64,000 nt of DNA from Dehalobacterium sp040766325 (GTDB lineage Bacteria > Bacillota > Dehalobacteriia > Dehalobacteriales > Dehalobacteriaceae): contig JAXGQR010000004.1 of NCBI GenBank assembly GCA_040766325.1, positions 183,759 to 247,758 of the forward strand, given 5' to 3'. Position 1 is the stretch's first letter, and every line of letters starts with the position of its first letter. This document shows, piece after piece, positions 27,014-37,669 of this stretch. The notes under the pieces were generated by a model, which saw nothing but the letters and a program-made list of their open reading frames with translations, did no database searches and was not told the DNA's origin. The position numbers and the translations under genes are program-made.

Positions 27014-29089
27014 TTATCCTTGGCGTTTTACCACAATACTATCGGAAATATTTTTCGGCACTTCTTCATATTGAGCAAATTGCATCACATATACGCCGCG
27101 TCCTTGTGTCTTAGATCTTAGAACAGTAGCATAGCCAAACATTTCCGACAAAGGAACAAATCCACGGATAATTTGCACACCATTTCTTGAGTCCATTCCT
27201 TCAATCCGACCACGGCGAGAATTCAAATCGCCAATCACCTCGCCCATATAGTCATCAGGAACAGTAACCTCGATTTTGAAAACAGGCTCCAATAACACCG
27301 GTGAAGCTTTTTTCGTCCCTTCCTTAAACGCCATGGATCCGGCAATCTTAAATGCCATTTCAGAAGAGTCAACATCATGATAAGAACCATCTATTAAAGT
27401 GGCTTTAAGATCTACCACAGGGTACCCGGCTAGAATCCCGTTATCCATAGCTTCGCGAATCCCGGCTTCAACTGCCGGAATATACTCTTTGGGGATCACG
27501 CCACCCACAATTTTATTTTCAAACTGAAAATGATTGCCCGGCTCCAAAGGAGAAAATTCAACCACACAATGACCATACTGGCCATGCCCACCGGATTGCC
27601 GCACAAATTTACCTACAGCCTTCACCGTAGAACGAATGGTTTCGCGATAAGCTACCTGAGGCTTACCGACATTGGCGTCAACCCTGAATTCCCGCAACAA
27701 CCGATCCACAATAATCTCCAGATGCAATTCCCCCATACCGGAAATAATTGTCTGTCCGGTTTCCGGATCACCCTTCACGCGGAAAGTAGGATCTTCTTCG
27801 GAAAGTTTTTGCAGTGCCAAACTCATTTTTTCTTGGTCTGCCGTTGTTTTTGGTTCAATGGCTACGTCGATAACCGGTTCGGGGAAGTCCATCGATTCCA
27901 ACAGTACCGGATTTGCTTCATCACAAAGGGTATCCCCTGTCGTGGTATCCTTAAATCCAACAACGGCCAAAATTTCCCCGGCATGGGCTTCTTGAATTTC
28001 TTCCCTGTGATTGGCATGCATTTGTAAAAGTCGCCCGACACGTTCTCTTTTCCCCTTGGTAGAGTTATAAACATAAGAACCGCTCTTGATGACTCCCGAA
28101 TATACCCGGAAAAAAGTCAGTTTCCCAACATAGGGATCCGTCATAATCTTAAAAGCTAGTGCGGAAAAAGGCTCTGTTTCAATGGCATGCCTTTCTAATT
28201 CGGCTTCTGTATTGGGATCGAAACCTTTAATCGCCGGAACATCCAAAGGAGAGGGTAGATATGCTACCACTGCGTCTAACAATGGCTGTACCCCTTTATT
28301 CTTAAAGGATGAGCCGCAAAGAACAGGTGTCAACTTAACCGAGATGGTTGCCTCTCGGAGCGCTTTTTTTAGCTCTGCTTCTGAAATGGTTTCTCCCTCG
28401 AGATACTTTTCTAATAGAGCCTCATCCGTTTCAGCAACGGCTTCAATCAACTTCTCACGATACTCGGCAACAAGATCCACCATATCCTCCGGAATGTCGG
28501 TTTCATCATGGGTCGTGCCTAAATCGTCAGTGTAAATACGGGCTTTATTGGTAATTAAATCAACCAGTCCCTTAAAATTTTCCTCATTGCCAATCGGCAG
28601 TTGAACTGCTACCGGATTTGCGCCTAATCTTTCCTTGATCATATCCATACCCCGGAAAAAGTCGGCACCAACCCGATCCATTTTATTAATATAAGCTATT
28701 CTTGGCACACCATAGCGATCGGCCTGTCTCCATACCGTTTCTGATTGCGGCTCAACGCCACCTACGGAACAGAAGACTGCGACTGCACCATCCAATACCC
28801 GAAGGGATCTTTCCACTTCTACAGTGAAGTCCACGTGGCCTGGCGTATCAATAATGTTAATACGATGATCTTCCCAGTGACAAGTAGTAGCAGCAGAGGT
28901 GATGGTAATACCTCGTTCCTGTTCCTGCACCATCCAATCCATCGTGGCAGCACCATCATGAGTTTCTCCAATACGATGTACCCGACCGGTATAAAACAAG
29001 ATCCGCTCGGTGGTTGTCGTTTTCCCCGCATCAATGTGCGCCATAATTCCGATATTTCTAATTCTCTCAAGCGGTAATTGCTTGGCCAT
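27014..29089 (-). CDS. fusA: Elongation factor G
   Basis: Translocase GTPase, 691 aa. G1 AHIDAGKTTTTERIL (about 17-31), G3 DTPGHVDF, G4 NKMDR, domain IV with RQSGGHGQYGHCV, and the C-terminal QGRGVYVMQFAQYEEVP. In the str operon between rpsG and tuf. Confidence 0.98.
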   Translation of the reverse strand: MAKQLPLERIRNIGIMAHIDAGKTTTTERILFYTGRVHRIGETHDGAATMDWMVQEQERGITITSAATTCHWEDHRINIIDTPGHVDFTVEVERSLRVLDGAVAVFCSVGGVEPQSETVWRQADRYGVPRIAYINKMDRVGADFFRGMDMIKERLGANPVAVQLPIGNEENFKGLVDLITNKARIYTDDLGTTHDETDIPEDMVDLVAEYREKLIEAVAETDEALLEKYLEGETISEAELKKALREATISVKLTPVLCGSSFKNKGVQPLLDAVVAYLPSPLDVPAIKGFDPNTEAELERHAIETEPFSALAFKIMTDPYVGKLTFFRVYSGVIKSGSYVYNSTKGKRERVGRLLQMHANHREEIQEAHAGEILAVVGFKDTTTGDTLCDEANPVLLESMDFPEPVIDVAIEPKTTADQEKMSLALQKLSEEDPTFRVKGDPETGQTIISGMGELHLEIIVDRLLREFRVDANVGKPQVAYRETIRSTVKAVGKFVRQSGGHGQYGHCVVEFSPLEPGNHFQFENKIVGGVIPKEYIPAVEAGIREAMDNGILAGYPVVDLKATLIDGSYHDVDSSEMAFKIAGSMAFKEGTKKASPVLLEPVFKIEVTVPDDYMGEVIGDLNSRRGRIEGMDSRNGVQIIRGFVPLSEMFGYATVLRSKTQGRGVYVMQFAQYEEVPKNISDSIVVKRQG

Positions 29090-29135
29090 TTAAAAAATCC
29101 TCCTTAACTACCCCTACCCTGCTGCTAGCAAGTGT

Positions 29136-29606
29136 TTACCAACGATAATGAGCAAAAGCCTTGTTGGCCTCAGCCATTTTATGTGTATCTTCGCGTTTTT
29201 TAACTGACGCACCGGTATTATTTGCGGCGTCCATTATTTCTCCTGCTAACTTATCTTCCATACTTTTGCCCCCGCGTTTACGGGCATAATCAACCATCCA
29301 TCTGATCCCTAATGTTTGTCTCCGTTCTGGTCTAACCTCGATGGGTACCTGGTAGTTTGCACCCCCAACACGACGGGCTTTTACTTCCAGTACAGGCATC
29401 ACATTTTTCATAGCTGCGTCAAAGACTTCGATCGGCTCTTTCCCCGTCTTGCTTTTAATAATATCAAATGCATTGTACACAATACTTTCAGCCGTGCTTT
29501 TCTTGCCGTCCAGCATCAATTGGTTAATAAATTTGGTTACCACCTTGCTATGATAAACAGGATCAGGTAAAATCTCAATTTTACGGATATTACCTCTTCT
29601 TGGCAT
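29136..29606 (-). CDS. rpsG: 30S ribosomal protein S7
   Basis: Head assembly protein, 156 aa, PRRGNIRKIEILPDPVYHSK and the end EANKAFAHYRW. Upstream of fusA; S7 can repress the str operon in other bacteria. Confidence 0.98.
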   Translation of the reverse strand: MPRRGNIRKIEILPDPVYHSKVVTKFINQLMLDGKKSTAESIVYNAFDIIKSKTGKEPIEVFDAAMKNVMPVLEVKARRVGGANYQVPIEVRPERRQTLGIRWMVDYARKRGGKSMEDKLAGEIMDAANNTGASVKKREDTHKMAEANKAFAHYRW

Positions 29607-29659
29607 TTATTTCCCCCCTTTACTGTGATAAAGTAAGTCCCTCAAATCTATGATTATCC

Positions 29660-29675
29660 ACCGATAACTATCGGT
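29660..29675. other. Small 6-bp hairpin between rpsL and rpsG
   Basis: ACCGAT and ATCGGT flank a 4-nt loop, next to the larger hairpin at 29685-29720. Function unknown. Confidence 0.3.
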
Positions 29676-29684
29676 AGTTTACAT

Positions 29685-29720
29685 GCAAAAACACCGGCCC
29701 TCAAAAGGGGCGGTTTTTGC
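29685..29720 (-). terminator. Hairpin between rpsL and rpsG, possible partial terminator
   Basis: GCAAAAAC/GTTTTTGC outer arms enclose an imperfect GC-rich stem; on the minus strand the inner GC part is followed by GTTTTTGC. It lies inside the str operon, so it would have to be leaky or act as a regulatory structure. Confidence 0.45.
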
Positions 29721-29744
29721 ACTATGATAACCAGTGGTTCTTTT

Positions 29745-30131
29745 TTAGTTCTTCGCTTTTGCTTTCGGTTTTTTGGTGCCATATTTAGATCTTGATTGAA
29801 GTCTATTATTAACACCGGCTGTATCTAATGCGCCTCGAACAATGTGATAACGAACACCAGGTAAATCTTTCACTCTACCGCCTCTTATTAATGTTACAGA
29901 GTGTTCCTGAAGATTGTGTCCTATGCCAGGAATATATGCTGTTACCTCAATTTGGTTGGTTAAACGCACACGGGCAATTTTGCGCAAAGCAGAATTGGGT
30001 TTTTTTGGTGTCGTTGTATACACTCTGGTGCAAACGCCTCTTTTTTGCGGACAATCTTTTAGAGCAGGCGAATTTGATTTCTTTTCTAGGGATTCCCTGC
30101 CTTGTCTAATAAGCTGATTGATAGTTGGCAA
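29745..30131 (-). CDS. rpsL: 30S ribosomal protein S12
   Basis: Decoding-centre protein, 128 aa from TTG 30131 (PTINQLIRQGRESL follows) behind AAGGAGG. YTTTPKKPNSALRK keeps the Lys that is changed in streptomycin resistance. The tail TKKPKAKAKN is slightly long. Confidence 0.96.
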   Translation of the reverse strand: MPTINQLIRQGRESLEKKSNSPALKDCPQKRGVCTRVYTTTPKKPNSALRKIARVRLTNQIEVTAYIPGIGHNLQEHSVTLIRGGRVKDLPGVRYHIVRGALDTAGVNNRLQSRSKYGTKKPKAKAKN

Positions 30132-30171
30132 ATACTCCACCTCCTTCCTGTTGGACAACACTATGTTAATT

Positions 30172-30417
30172 TTATTCTAATATGGCGACAGAAGCTGTTC
30201 CCACATCAATACCACATGCTTTTCCCAGTGCTGCCATAGACTCCACTTCGTTAATAGCGATGTTTTTTTCTGTACATAATTCATATAAAGGTGCTACGAC
30301 ATGTGACTCAGCATCCTTTGCAATCAGAACCTCAATGGCTGAACCTTTTTGAATCGCTTTCAATGTTTGTTTCGTACCAATACTCTTTTTGCAATTTTTC
30401 AAGAGGTTGATATCCAT
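30172..30417 (-). CDS. L7Ae-family kink-turn RNA-binding protein (YbxF-like)
   Basis: An 81-aa L7Ae/L30e fold protein with KQTLKAIQKGSAIEVLIAKD and the conserved VESMAALGKACGIDVG. In Firmicutes such a gene regularly lies between rpoC and rpsL and binds K-turn RNAs; its exact cellular job is not settled. ATG 30417 follows GAGGAGG; the longer frame is rejected. Confidence 0.9.
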   Translation of the reverse strand: MDINLLKNCKKSIGTKQTLKAIQKGSAIEVLIAKDAESHVVAPLYELCTEKNIAINEVESMAALGKACGIDVGTASVAILE

Positions 30418-30480
30418 TAAGCATCCTCCTCGCATAACACGCTTTTGTATTTTATCATCAACTAAACCTGTTGTCAATAC

Positions 30481-33400
30481 TCAAGATTCTTCAACTTCCA
30501 ATTCTTCATGAGCTGAAGAAATAACCTTTATATTGCGATACCTGGACATTCCTGTTCCCGCCGGGATCAGTTTGCCAATGATGACGTTTTCTTTTAGGCC
30601 TAAGAGCGGATCAACTTTTCCCTTTATGGCGGCATCCGTAAGCACTCGAGTAGTTTCCTGGAAGGACGCTGCCGAGAGGAAAGAATCGGTGGCTAGGGAA
30701 GCTTTGGTAATACCCAGTAATACAGGTTTGGATGTCGCAGGATCCAAGCCCTGCTCCAGTGCGACTCGGTTTTTCTCTTCAAACTCGAAATTGTCGACTA
30801 AAGCTCCGGGTAAAAGTCCCGTATCCCCCGGGTCCTCAACCTTTGATTTCTTCAGCATCTGACGAATCATGACTTCAATATGCTTATCGTTAATATCAAC
30901 GCCCTGAAGGCGATAAACCCTTTGCACCTCTCTTAAGAGATACATCTGAACACCCCGAATCCCCTTAACTTTAAGCAAATCATGGGGGTTCACGGACCCA
31001 TCGGTCAGTTCATCTCCTGCTTCAACATAAAACCCGTCGGAAACCTTAAGTCTTGATCCATATGGTACAGAATAACTATCCTTTTCTTCACCGTTTTGCA
31101 GAATTTTAATCTCTCTTTTTCCTTTATTTTCAACAATCTTAACCTCTCCATCAGTCTCGGCAATGATTCCTTGACCTTTGGGTTTTCGTGCTTCGAATAA
31201 TTCTTCGACCCTGGGCAAACCTTGAGTAATATCATCACCTGCAACTCCGCCGGTATGGAAGGTCCTCATGGTCAACTGGGTTCCGGGTTCCCCGATGGAT
31301 TGAGCAGCGATGATTCCCACTGCCTCTCCAATATCCACAGCATCACCGGTGGCCAAATTACGACCGTAACATTTACGGCACACGCCATGCCTTGTTCTAC
31401 ACGTTAAAACAGAGCGGATATTAATGCGCCGTTTATCTGCAGGCAATGTCGCGACATATTGTTCAATGCGTTCCGCTTGATCCTCATTAATCTCTTCACC
31501 GGCTTGAGCAATAATTTCGCCTGTTTTTTCATCTACTATATCGATGTTGGCAACTCTGCCCTCTAATCTTTCTGCTAAAGACTCAATATCTTTGATTTCA
31601 TCAATCCAGATCCCCTGAACATCTCCGCAATCTTCTTCTCGGACGATCACATCCTGCGCCACGTCCACAAGACGCCTGGTTAAATACCCGGAATCCGCCG
31701 TTCTTAAGGCCATGTCGGCCAAACCCTTCCGGGCACCATGGGTAGAAATAAAGAATTCTAATACTGTTAAGCCTTCCCGGAAATTGGCTTTAATCGGCAA
31801 GTCAATAATGCGTCCGGACGGATCCGCCATCAAGCCTCTGGCACCGGCCAGCTGACGGATTTGTTGAATATTACCTCGCGCACCGGAGTTGGCCATCATA
31901 AAAATTGGATTAAATTTATCAAGATGTGTCATCAATTCCTTGGTAATGTCATCCGTCCCTTTTGTCCAAATGCTAATTACTTTTTGATACCTTTCATCTT
32001 CTGTGATCAGACCTCGGCGATACTGTTCTTCAATCATTTCAACAGCAGATTCTGCCTCTTTCAGGATATCTTTCTTGGCAGCCGGCACCTGAATGTCATT
32101 AATCCCAATTGTAATACCAGCCTTGGTAGAATAAGTAAAGCCTAATCTTTTAATTCCATCAATTAAAACGGCTGCAGCAGAAACCCCCAACTTACGGTAG
32201 CAACGATCGACTATTTTACCTAAAGTTTTTTTATCAACTTCAGAATTATAAAAACCTAATTCTTTGGGTACGGGGATTTCATAATTAAATATTAGTCTTC
32301 CCATTGTGGTTTCAAATCTTTGATAACGATTATGCTGATCCTTGTCGAAGGGTGTTGCCTTCTTATTATCGATGCGGAAATCCCATTCTTTCGGTTTTCT
32401 CACCATAATCTTGGCATGAAGATCTATCTCGCCGTTGATATATGCCATGTAGGCATCATCATAACCGGAAAAAGCTTTTCCTTCCCCCTTGGCACCGTCC
32501 CGTGAAGCAGTTAAATAATAGGCACCCAAAACCATATCCTGCGTGGGCACTGCTACAGGATGACCATCTTTAGGGTTTAAAATATTATACGCCGATAACA
32601 TAAGCAAACGCGCTTCTGCCTGGGCTTCAGCCGACAATGGTACGTGGACCGCCATTTGGTCGCCGTCAAAGTCGGCATTATATGCCGTACATACCAAGGG
32701 GTGGATTTGCAGGGCCCGCCCCTCCACCAGCACCGGTTCGAAAGCTTGAATGCCCAAGCGATGCAAGGTTGGTGCCCGGTTCAGCAACACGGGATGTTCT
32801 TTAATAACTTCTTCCAAAACATCCCATACCTCCGGTCTTACTCTTTCCACCATTCTCTTAGCACTTTTAATATTATGAGCATGACCGTCATTGACCAATC
32901 TTTTCATCACAAAGGGCTTAAATAATTCAATGGCCATTTCCTTAGGCAGACCGCATTGATGAAATTTGAGTTCCGGACCCACTACAATCACAGACCGTCC
33001 GGAATAATCAACGCGCTTTCCTAAGAGGTTTTGTCGGAAACGACCCTGTTTACCTTTCAGCATATCACTTAAAGATTTTAAAGGACGATTGCCGGGGCCG
33101 GTAACAGGTCTCCCGCGCCGACCATTATCAATCAAAGCATCCACGGCTTCCTGGAGCATCCGTTTTTCATTCCGCACAATAATATCCGGTGCACCTAAAT
33201 CCAATAATCTTTTCAATCGATTGTTACGATTTATCACTCTACGATACAAATCATTCAGATCTGAGGTGGCAAAACGTCCACCATCTAACTGCACCATTGG
33301 TCTCAGTTCCGGAGGAATAACCGGTACCACATCTAAGATCATCCATTCCGGCTTATTATTAGAAGCAAGCAGCGCTTCGATAACTTCTAAGCGTCGAATC

Positions 33401-34017
33401 GCTCTGATTTTTCTTTGTCCGCTAACTTCTTTAAATTCAGCGCGTAATTCCTGGGCCAGTTTTTCCAGGTCCATCTCCATGAGCATACTTTTAGTTGCTT
33501 CCGCGCCCATACCTGCCTGAAAACGTTGTCCGTACTTTTCGCGATACTCCCGATATTCCGTTTCCGTAAGCAGCTGTTTTTTCATTAAAGGAGTATCTCC
33601 AGGCTCCAACACAATATAAGAAACAAAATATAACACCTTTTCCAGGGAACGGGGCGACATATCCAGCAATAAGCCCATTCTGCTGGGGATCCCTTTAAAA
33701 TACCAGATATGGGATACCGGTGCCGCCAGCTCAATGCTGCCCATTCTTTCACGCCGCACCTTAGATCGGGTTACTTCCACACCGCAACGGTCACAAACTA
33801 TTCCTTTATATCGAACTCGCTTATATTTTCCGCAATGGCATTCCCAGTCTCGGGTGGGTCCAAATATCTTTTCACAGAATAAGCCATCACGTTCAGGTTT
33901 TAATGTTCGGTAATTAATTGTTTCAGGTTTTTTTACTTCTCCATAGGACCATTGCCGAATTTGCTCCGGTGATGCTAGACCAATGCGCATCCGATCAAAG
34001 TTACTAACATCTAACAA
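30481..34017 (-). CDS. rpoC: RNA polymerase beta' subunit
   Basis: 1178 aa. N-terminal zinc site Cys60, Cys62, Cys75, Cys78; catalytic NADFDGDQMAVH; trigger-loop/bridge region (SIGEPGTQLTMRTFHTGG) and the second zinc site CRTRHGVCRKCYG. Start is TTG 34017 after GGGAGAGAGG; 23 nt separate it from rpoB. Confidence 0.98.
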   Translation of the reverse strand: MLDVSNFDRMRIGLASPEQIRQWSYGEVKKPETINYRTLKPERDGLFCEKIFGPTRDWECHCGKYKRVRYKGIVCDRCGVEVTRSKVRRERMGSIELAAPVSHIWYFKGIPSRMGLLLDMSPRSLEKVLYFVSYIVLEPGDTPLMKKQLLTETEYREYREKYGQRFQAGMGAEATKSMLMEMDLEKLAQELRAEFKEVSGQRKIRAIRRLEVIEALLASNNKPEWMILDVVPVIPPELRPMVQLDGGRFATSDLNDLYRRVINRNNRLKRLLDLGAPDIIVRNEKRMLQEAVDALIDNGRRGRPVTGPGNRPLKSLSDMLKGKQGRFRQNLLGKRVDYSGRSVIVVGPELKFHQCGLPKEMAIELFKPFVMKRLVNDGHAHNIKSAKRMVERVRPEVWDVLEEVIKEHPVLLNRAPTLHRLGIQAFEPVLVEGRALQIHPLVCTAYNADFDGDQMAVHVPLSAEAQAEARLLMLSAYNILNPKDGHPVAVPTQDMVLGAYYLTASRDGAKGEGKAFSGYDDAYMAYINGEIDLHAKIMVRKPKEWDFRIDNKKATPFDKDQHNRYQRFETTMGRLIFNYEIPVPKELGFYNSEVDKKTLGKIVDRCYRKLGVSAAAVLIDGIKRLGFTYSTKAGITIGINDIQVPAAKKDILKEAESAVEMIEEQYRRGLITEDERYQKVISIWTKGTDDITKELMTHLDKFNPIFMMANSGARGNIQQIRQLAGARGLMADPSGRIIDLPIKANFREGLTVLEFFISTHGARKGLADMALRTADSGYLTRRLVDVAQDVIVREEDCGDVQGIWIDEIKDIESLAERLEGRVANIDIVDEKTGEIIAQAGEEINEDQAERIEQYVATLPADKRRINIRSVLTCRTRHGVCRKCYGRNLATGDAVDIGEAVGIIAAQSIGEPGTQLTMRTFHTGGVAGDDITQGLPRVEELFEARKPKGQGIIAETDGEVKIVENKGKREIKILQNGEEKDSYSVPYGSRLKVSDGFYVEAGDELTDGSVNPHDLLKVKGIRGVQMYLLREVQRVYRLQGVDINDKHIEVMIRQMLKKSKVEDPGDTGLLPGALVDNFEFEEKNRVALEQGLDPATSKPVLLGITKASLATDSFLSAASFQETTRVLTDAAIKGKVDPLLGLKENVIIGKLIPAGTGMSRYRNIKVISSAHEELEVEES

Positions 34018-34040
34018 AGGCCTCTCTCCCTTCAGAAATA

Positions 34041-37000
34041 CTATTCCTCATCTTCAAATTCATCATCCGAATCTTCAAATTCAAAATCTACATCAGATTC
34101 ATCATCAGGCAAAGATTTCAGGTCTCCTAAATCTAAGACTAAGTCATCATCATCATCTAAATCATCTTCATCGTCCGTTTCTTCGTCTTCTTCCTTGTTT
34201 GATGTTCCCTTAACTTCCCTTTCTTCACCCGTAATATCAAGGCCTAACTCTTTTGCCGTTCCCGCAACATCTTCATCCTCTTCTCTGATTTCGATCTCCT
34301 CGTCCTCCTCGGAGAGAACTTTTACAGCCAGACCCAAGCTCTGCAATTCTTTAATCAAGACCTTGAAGGATTCAGGAACACCCGGTTCCGGGATATTCTC
34401 CCCTTTCACAATCGCTTCATAGGTCTTCACCCGGCCCACTACATCATCGGACTTCACGGTTAGAATTTCTTGAAGGGTATGAGCTGCCCCATAAGCCTCT
34501 AAAGCCCAAACTTCCATCTCCCCAAAACGTTGGCCGCCAAATTGTGCTTTACCGCCCAAAGGCTGCTGCGTAACCAAAGAGTAGGGTCCGGTTGATCTGG
34601 CATGGATCTTATCATCCACCAGGTGGGCCAGCTTCAACATATAGGTATAACCTACGGTAACCTTATTATGAAAAGGTTCACCTGTCCGCCCATCATAAAG
34701 AATCGACTTGCCGTCTTCCGGCAATCCCGCCTCCACTAAGGTGTTATACACGTCCTCTTCCTGTGCTCCATCAAAAACCGGTGTGGCAATATAAATGCCC
34801 AAGGCCTTGGCTGCCCGGCCTAAATGGCACTCCAAAACCTGACCGATATTCATTCGAGAAGGAACGCCTAAAGGGTTAAGCACAATTTCCACCGGTGTAC
34901 CATCAGGTAGAAAAGGCATATCCTCTTCCGGTAAAATCCTGGATACTACCCCTTTATTTCCATGACGTCCGGCCATTTTATCTCCTACAGAAATTTTTCG
35001 TTTTTGGGCAATATAGACGCGCACCAGTTTATTAACACCCGGAGCCAGCTCATCACCATTTTCCCGAGAAAATACTTTGACATCCACGATCTTGCCCGAT
35101 TCACCATGAGGCACCCGCAAGGAATTATCTCTTACCTCTCTCGCTTTTTCTCCAAAAATTGCTCTTAAGAGACGTTCTTCAGCCGTAAGCTCCGTTTCAC
35201 CTTTCGGGGTTACTTTTCCTACTAAGACATCACCAGGTCTTACTTCAGCTCCGATCCTGATAATACCATTTTCATCTAAATCCTTTAGAGTATCTTCCCC
35301 CACATTAGGAATATCCCTGGTTATTTCCTCCGGGCCGAGCTTGGTATCCCTAGCGTCACACTCATATTCTTCAATATGAATAGAGGTATAGTAATCTTCC
35401 TTTACCAGTTTTTCACTGAGTAAAATAGCATCTTCGTAGTTATATCCTTCCCAGGTCATAAAAGCTACTAAAACATTTCTGCCTAGAGCTAACTCACCTT
35501 GATCCGTCGAGGGACCGTCGGCAATTACCTGACCCTTTTCAACTCTTGCGCCTTTTTTGACAATGGGTTTTTGGTTCATGCACGTGCCCTGATTGGAACG
35601 TTGAAACTTAAGAAGCTTATGTTTCTCCAGGCTTCCTTCGTCAGAACGGAGAATTATTTCATTGCCTGTAACCTTTTCTACAATTCCCCCATTTTGAGCT
35701 AATTCCACGACCAAGGAATCTCGCGCAGTTTTACCTTCCATCCCTGTCCCCACGTAAGGAGCATCTGTCCTTAACAGCGGCACAGCTTGGCGCTGCATGT
35801 TGGCACCCATCAAAGCTCTGTTAGCATCATCATGCTCCAAGAAAGGAATTAAAGCTGTCGCTACAGATACAACTTGCTTCGGGCTAACATCCATATACTC
35901 CGCTCGTTCAGCAGGAACCACAATGATCTCACTGCCGTAACGTGCGTCAACACGTTTATTAATGAACCGCCCTTCATCATCAAGAGGTTCATTGGCCTGA
36001 GCCACCACATACTTATCTTCTTCATCAGCCGTCAGATAATCAATTTGTTCTGTAACAACCCCACGATCCTGATCCACCTTACGATAAGGTGTTTCTATGA
36101 ATCCATACTCGTTAATGCGGGCAAAGGTACTCAATGATCCGATTAAGCCGATGTTGGGACCTTCCGGTGTTTCAATAGGACACATTCTACCGTAGTGGGA
36201 ATAGTGCACGTCCCGTACCTCAAAGCCGGCTCTTTCCCTTGATAACCCACCGGGACCTAAGGCACTTAACCGTCGTTTATGAGTTAATTCCGCCAAAGGG
36301 TTTGTCTGATCCATAAACTGAGATAACTGACTGGAACCAAAAAACTCCTTAACAGCTGCAACTACAGGTCGAATGTTTACTAAAACCTGAGGAGTAATTA
36401 CGTCGGCATCCTGAATGGTCATACGTTCCCGAACGACCCTTTCCATTCTGGATAAGCCGATGCGAAACTGATTCTGTAATAGTTCACCTACAGAACGAAG
36501 TCTTCTGTTACCTAAATGATCAATATCATCAGGCTGCCGTTCTCCATTCATCAATTTTAACAAATTCCGCAAGCATTCTATAATATCAGGTTTGGTCAGA
36601 TGCCGGATAAAATCGTTATGCAAGATCTGAGTCACATCTCCTTCTACATAACGATGTTTATCATGATCCCAAACTAAATCATCCTCTGAGATGCGCTTTA
36701 AAATTCCATGGTCCAGCTTTTTATGCAATTTATATCGTCCCACATTACCTAAGTCATAACGTTTCGGATCAAAGAAAAGAGTATACAAAAGTGCACGGGC
36801 CGAATCCACCGTGGGCGGTTCACCGGGACGTAATCTCTTGTAAATTTCCACGAGAGCTTCTTCTTCAGAATCTGTGTTATCTTTATCGAGAGTATTTTGA
36901 ATACGACGATCGTTCTCATACGTATCCAAAATCTGCGCATTCTGTCCGTATCCCAAGGCACGAATCAGAACTGTTGCCGGTACCTTACGTGTCCGGTCTA

Positions 37001-37544
37001 CGCGCACAAAAATATTTTCATTAACATCAGTCTCAAACTCCAGCCATGCACCCCGATTGGGAATAATCGTTGCCCCATAAACATGTATTCCGCTAGGGTC
37101 AATAGACTCACTGTAGTAAACCCCGGGGGAACGAACCAGCTGGCTGACAATCACCCGCTCTGCACCGTTAATGATAAAGGTGCCTTTTTCCGTCATTAAT
37201 GGAAAGTCCCCCATGAAGACTTCCTGCTCTTTAACTTCACCCGTTTCTTTGTTAATCAAGCGTACTTTCACCCGAAGAGGGGCAGCATATGTGACATCTC
37301 TTTCTTTACAGTCCTCTACTGAGTACTTGGATTCACCTAATGTATAACCCACAAACTCCAGCACCAGATTGCCCGTAAAGTCTTGAATCGGAGAAATATC
37401 ATCAAACATTTCTTTCAGACCTTCATCTAAGAACCAGCGATATGACGTTTTTTGAACCTCAATCAGGTTCGGCATATCTATGACTTCCTGAATACGGGAG
37501 TAACTTCGTCTCGTTCTGGTACCAACATTAGCAGGATCAACCAT
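34041..37544 (-). CDS. rpoB: RNA polymerase beta subunit with long acidic tail
   Basis: 1167 aa from ATG 37544; GAGGGGTGAGG lies 6 nt upstream, so the in-frame GTG four codons earlier is rejected. All core regions are present, including the rifampicin pocket SQLSQFMDQTNPLAELTHKR with no obvious resistance change, and GDKMAGRHGNKGVVSRI. After the conserved end (about residue 1090) a tail of roughly 75 residues is dominated by Asp and Glu. Confidence 0.97.
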   Translation of the reverse strand: MVDPANVGTRTRRSYSRIQEVIDMPNLIEVQKTSYRWFLDEGLKEMFDDISPIQDFTGNLVLEFVGYTLGESKYSVEDCKERDVTYAAPLRVKVRLINKETGEVKEQEVFMGDFPLMTEKGTFIINGAERVIVSQLVRSPGVYYSESIDPSGIHVYGATIIPNRGAWLEFETDVNENIFVRVDRTRKVPATVLIRALGYGQNAQILDTYENDRRIQNTLDKDNTDSEEEALVEIYKRLRPGEPPTVDSARALLYTLFFDPKRYDLGNVGRYKLHKKLDHGILKRISEDDLVWDHDKHRYVEGDVTQILHNDFIRHLTKPDIIECLRNLLKLMNGERQPDDIDHLGNRRLRSVGELLQNQFRIGLSRMERVVRERMTIQDADVITPQVLVNIRPVVAAVKEFFGSSQLSQFMDQTNPLAELTHKRRLSALGPGGLSRERAGFEVRDVHYSHYGRMCPIETPEGPNIGLIGSLSTFARINEYGFIETPYRKVDQDRGVVTEQIDYLTADEEDKYVVAQANEPLDDEGRFINKRVDARYGSEIIVVPAERAEYMDVSPKQVVSVATALIPFLEHDDANRALMGANMQRQAVPLLRTDAPYVGTGMEGKTARDSLVVELAQNGGIVEKVTGNEIILRSDEGSLEKHKLLKFQRSNQGTCMNQKPIVKKGARVEKGQVIADGPSTDQGELALGRNVLVAFMTWEGYNYEDAILLSEKLVKEDYYTSIHIEEYECDARDTKLGPEEITRDIPNVGEDTLKDLDENGIIRIGAEVRPGDVLVGKVTPKGETELTAEERLLRAIFGEKAREVRDNSLRVPHGESGKIVDVKVFSRENGDELAPGVNKLVRVYIAQKRKISVGDKMAGRHGNKGVVSRILPEEDMPFLPDGTPVEIVLNPLGVPSRMNIGQVLECHLGRAAKALGIYIATPVFDGAQEEDVYNTLVEAGLPEDGKSILYDGRTGEPFHNKVTVGYTYMLKLAHLVDDKIHARSTGPYSLVTQQPLGGKAQFGGQRFGEMEVWALEAYGAAHTLQEILTVKSDDVVGRVKTYEAIVKGENIPEPGVPESFKVLIKELQSLGLAVKVLSEEDEEIEIREEDEDVAGTAKELGLDITGEEREVKGTSNKEEDEETDDEDDLDDDDDLVLDLGDLKSLPDDESDVDFEFEDSDDEFEDEE

Positions 37545-37669
37545 CAAATACCTCACCCCTCAATGACAATTTTTCCATCCTTACATTGTTTCCATAAAGC
37601 AGTATTTTATGCAAACCTTTCTGCCACCTTCAGAATAATAAAATAATATGCAATATTAGCCATTAAACG

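Noticed and set aside
27014..37556. Long plus-strand open frames opposite fusA, rpoB and rpoC
   Set aside because: They are shadows of strongly coding minus-strand genes, with no ribosome binding sites or domains.
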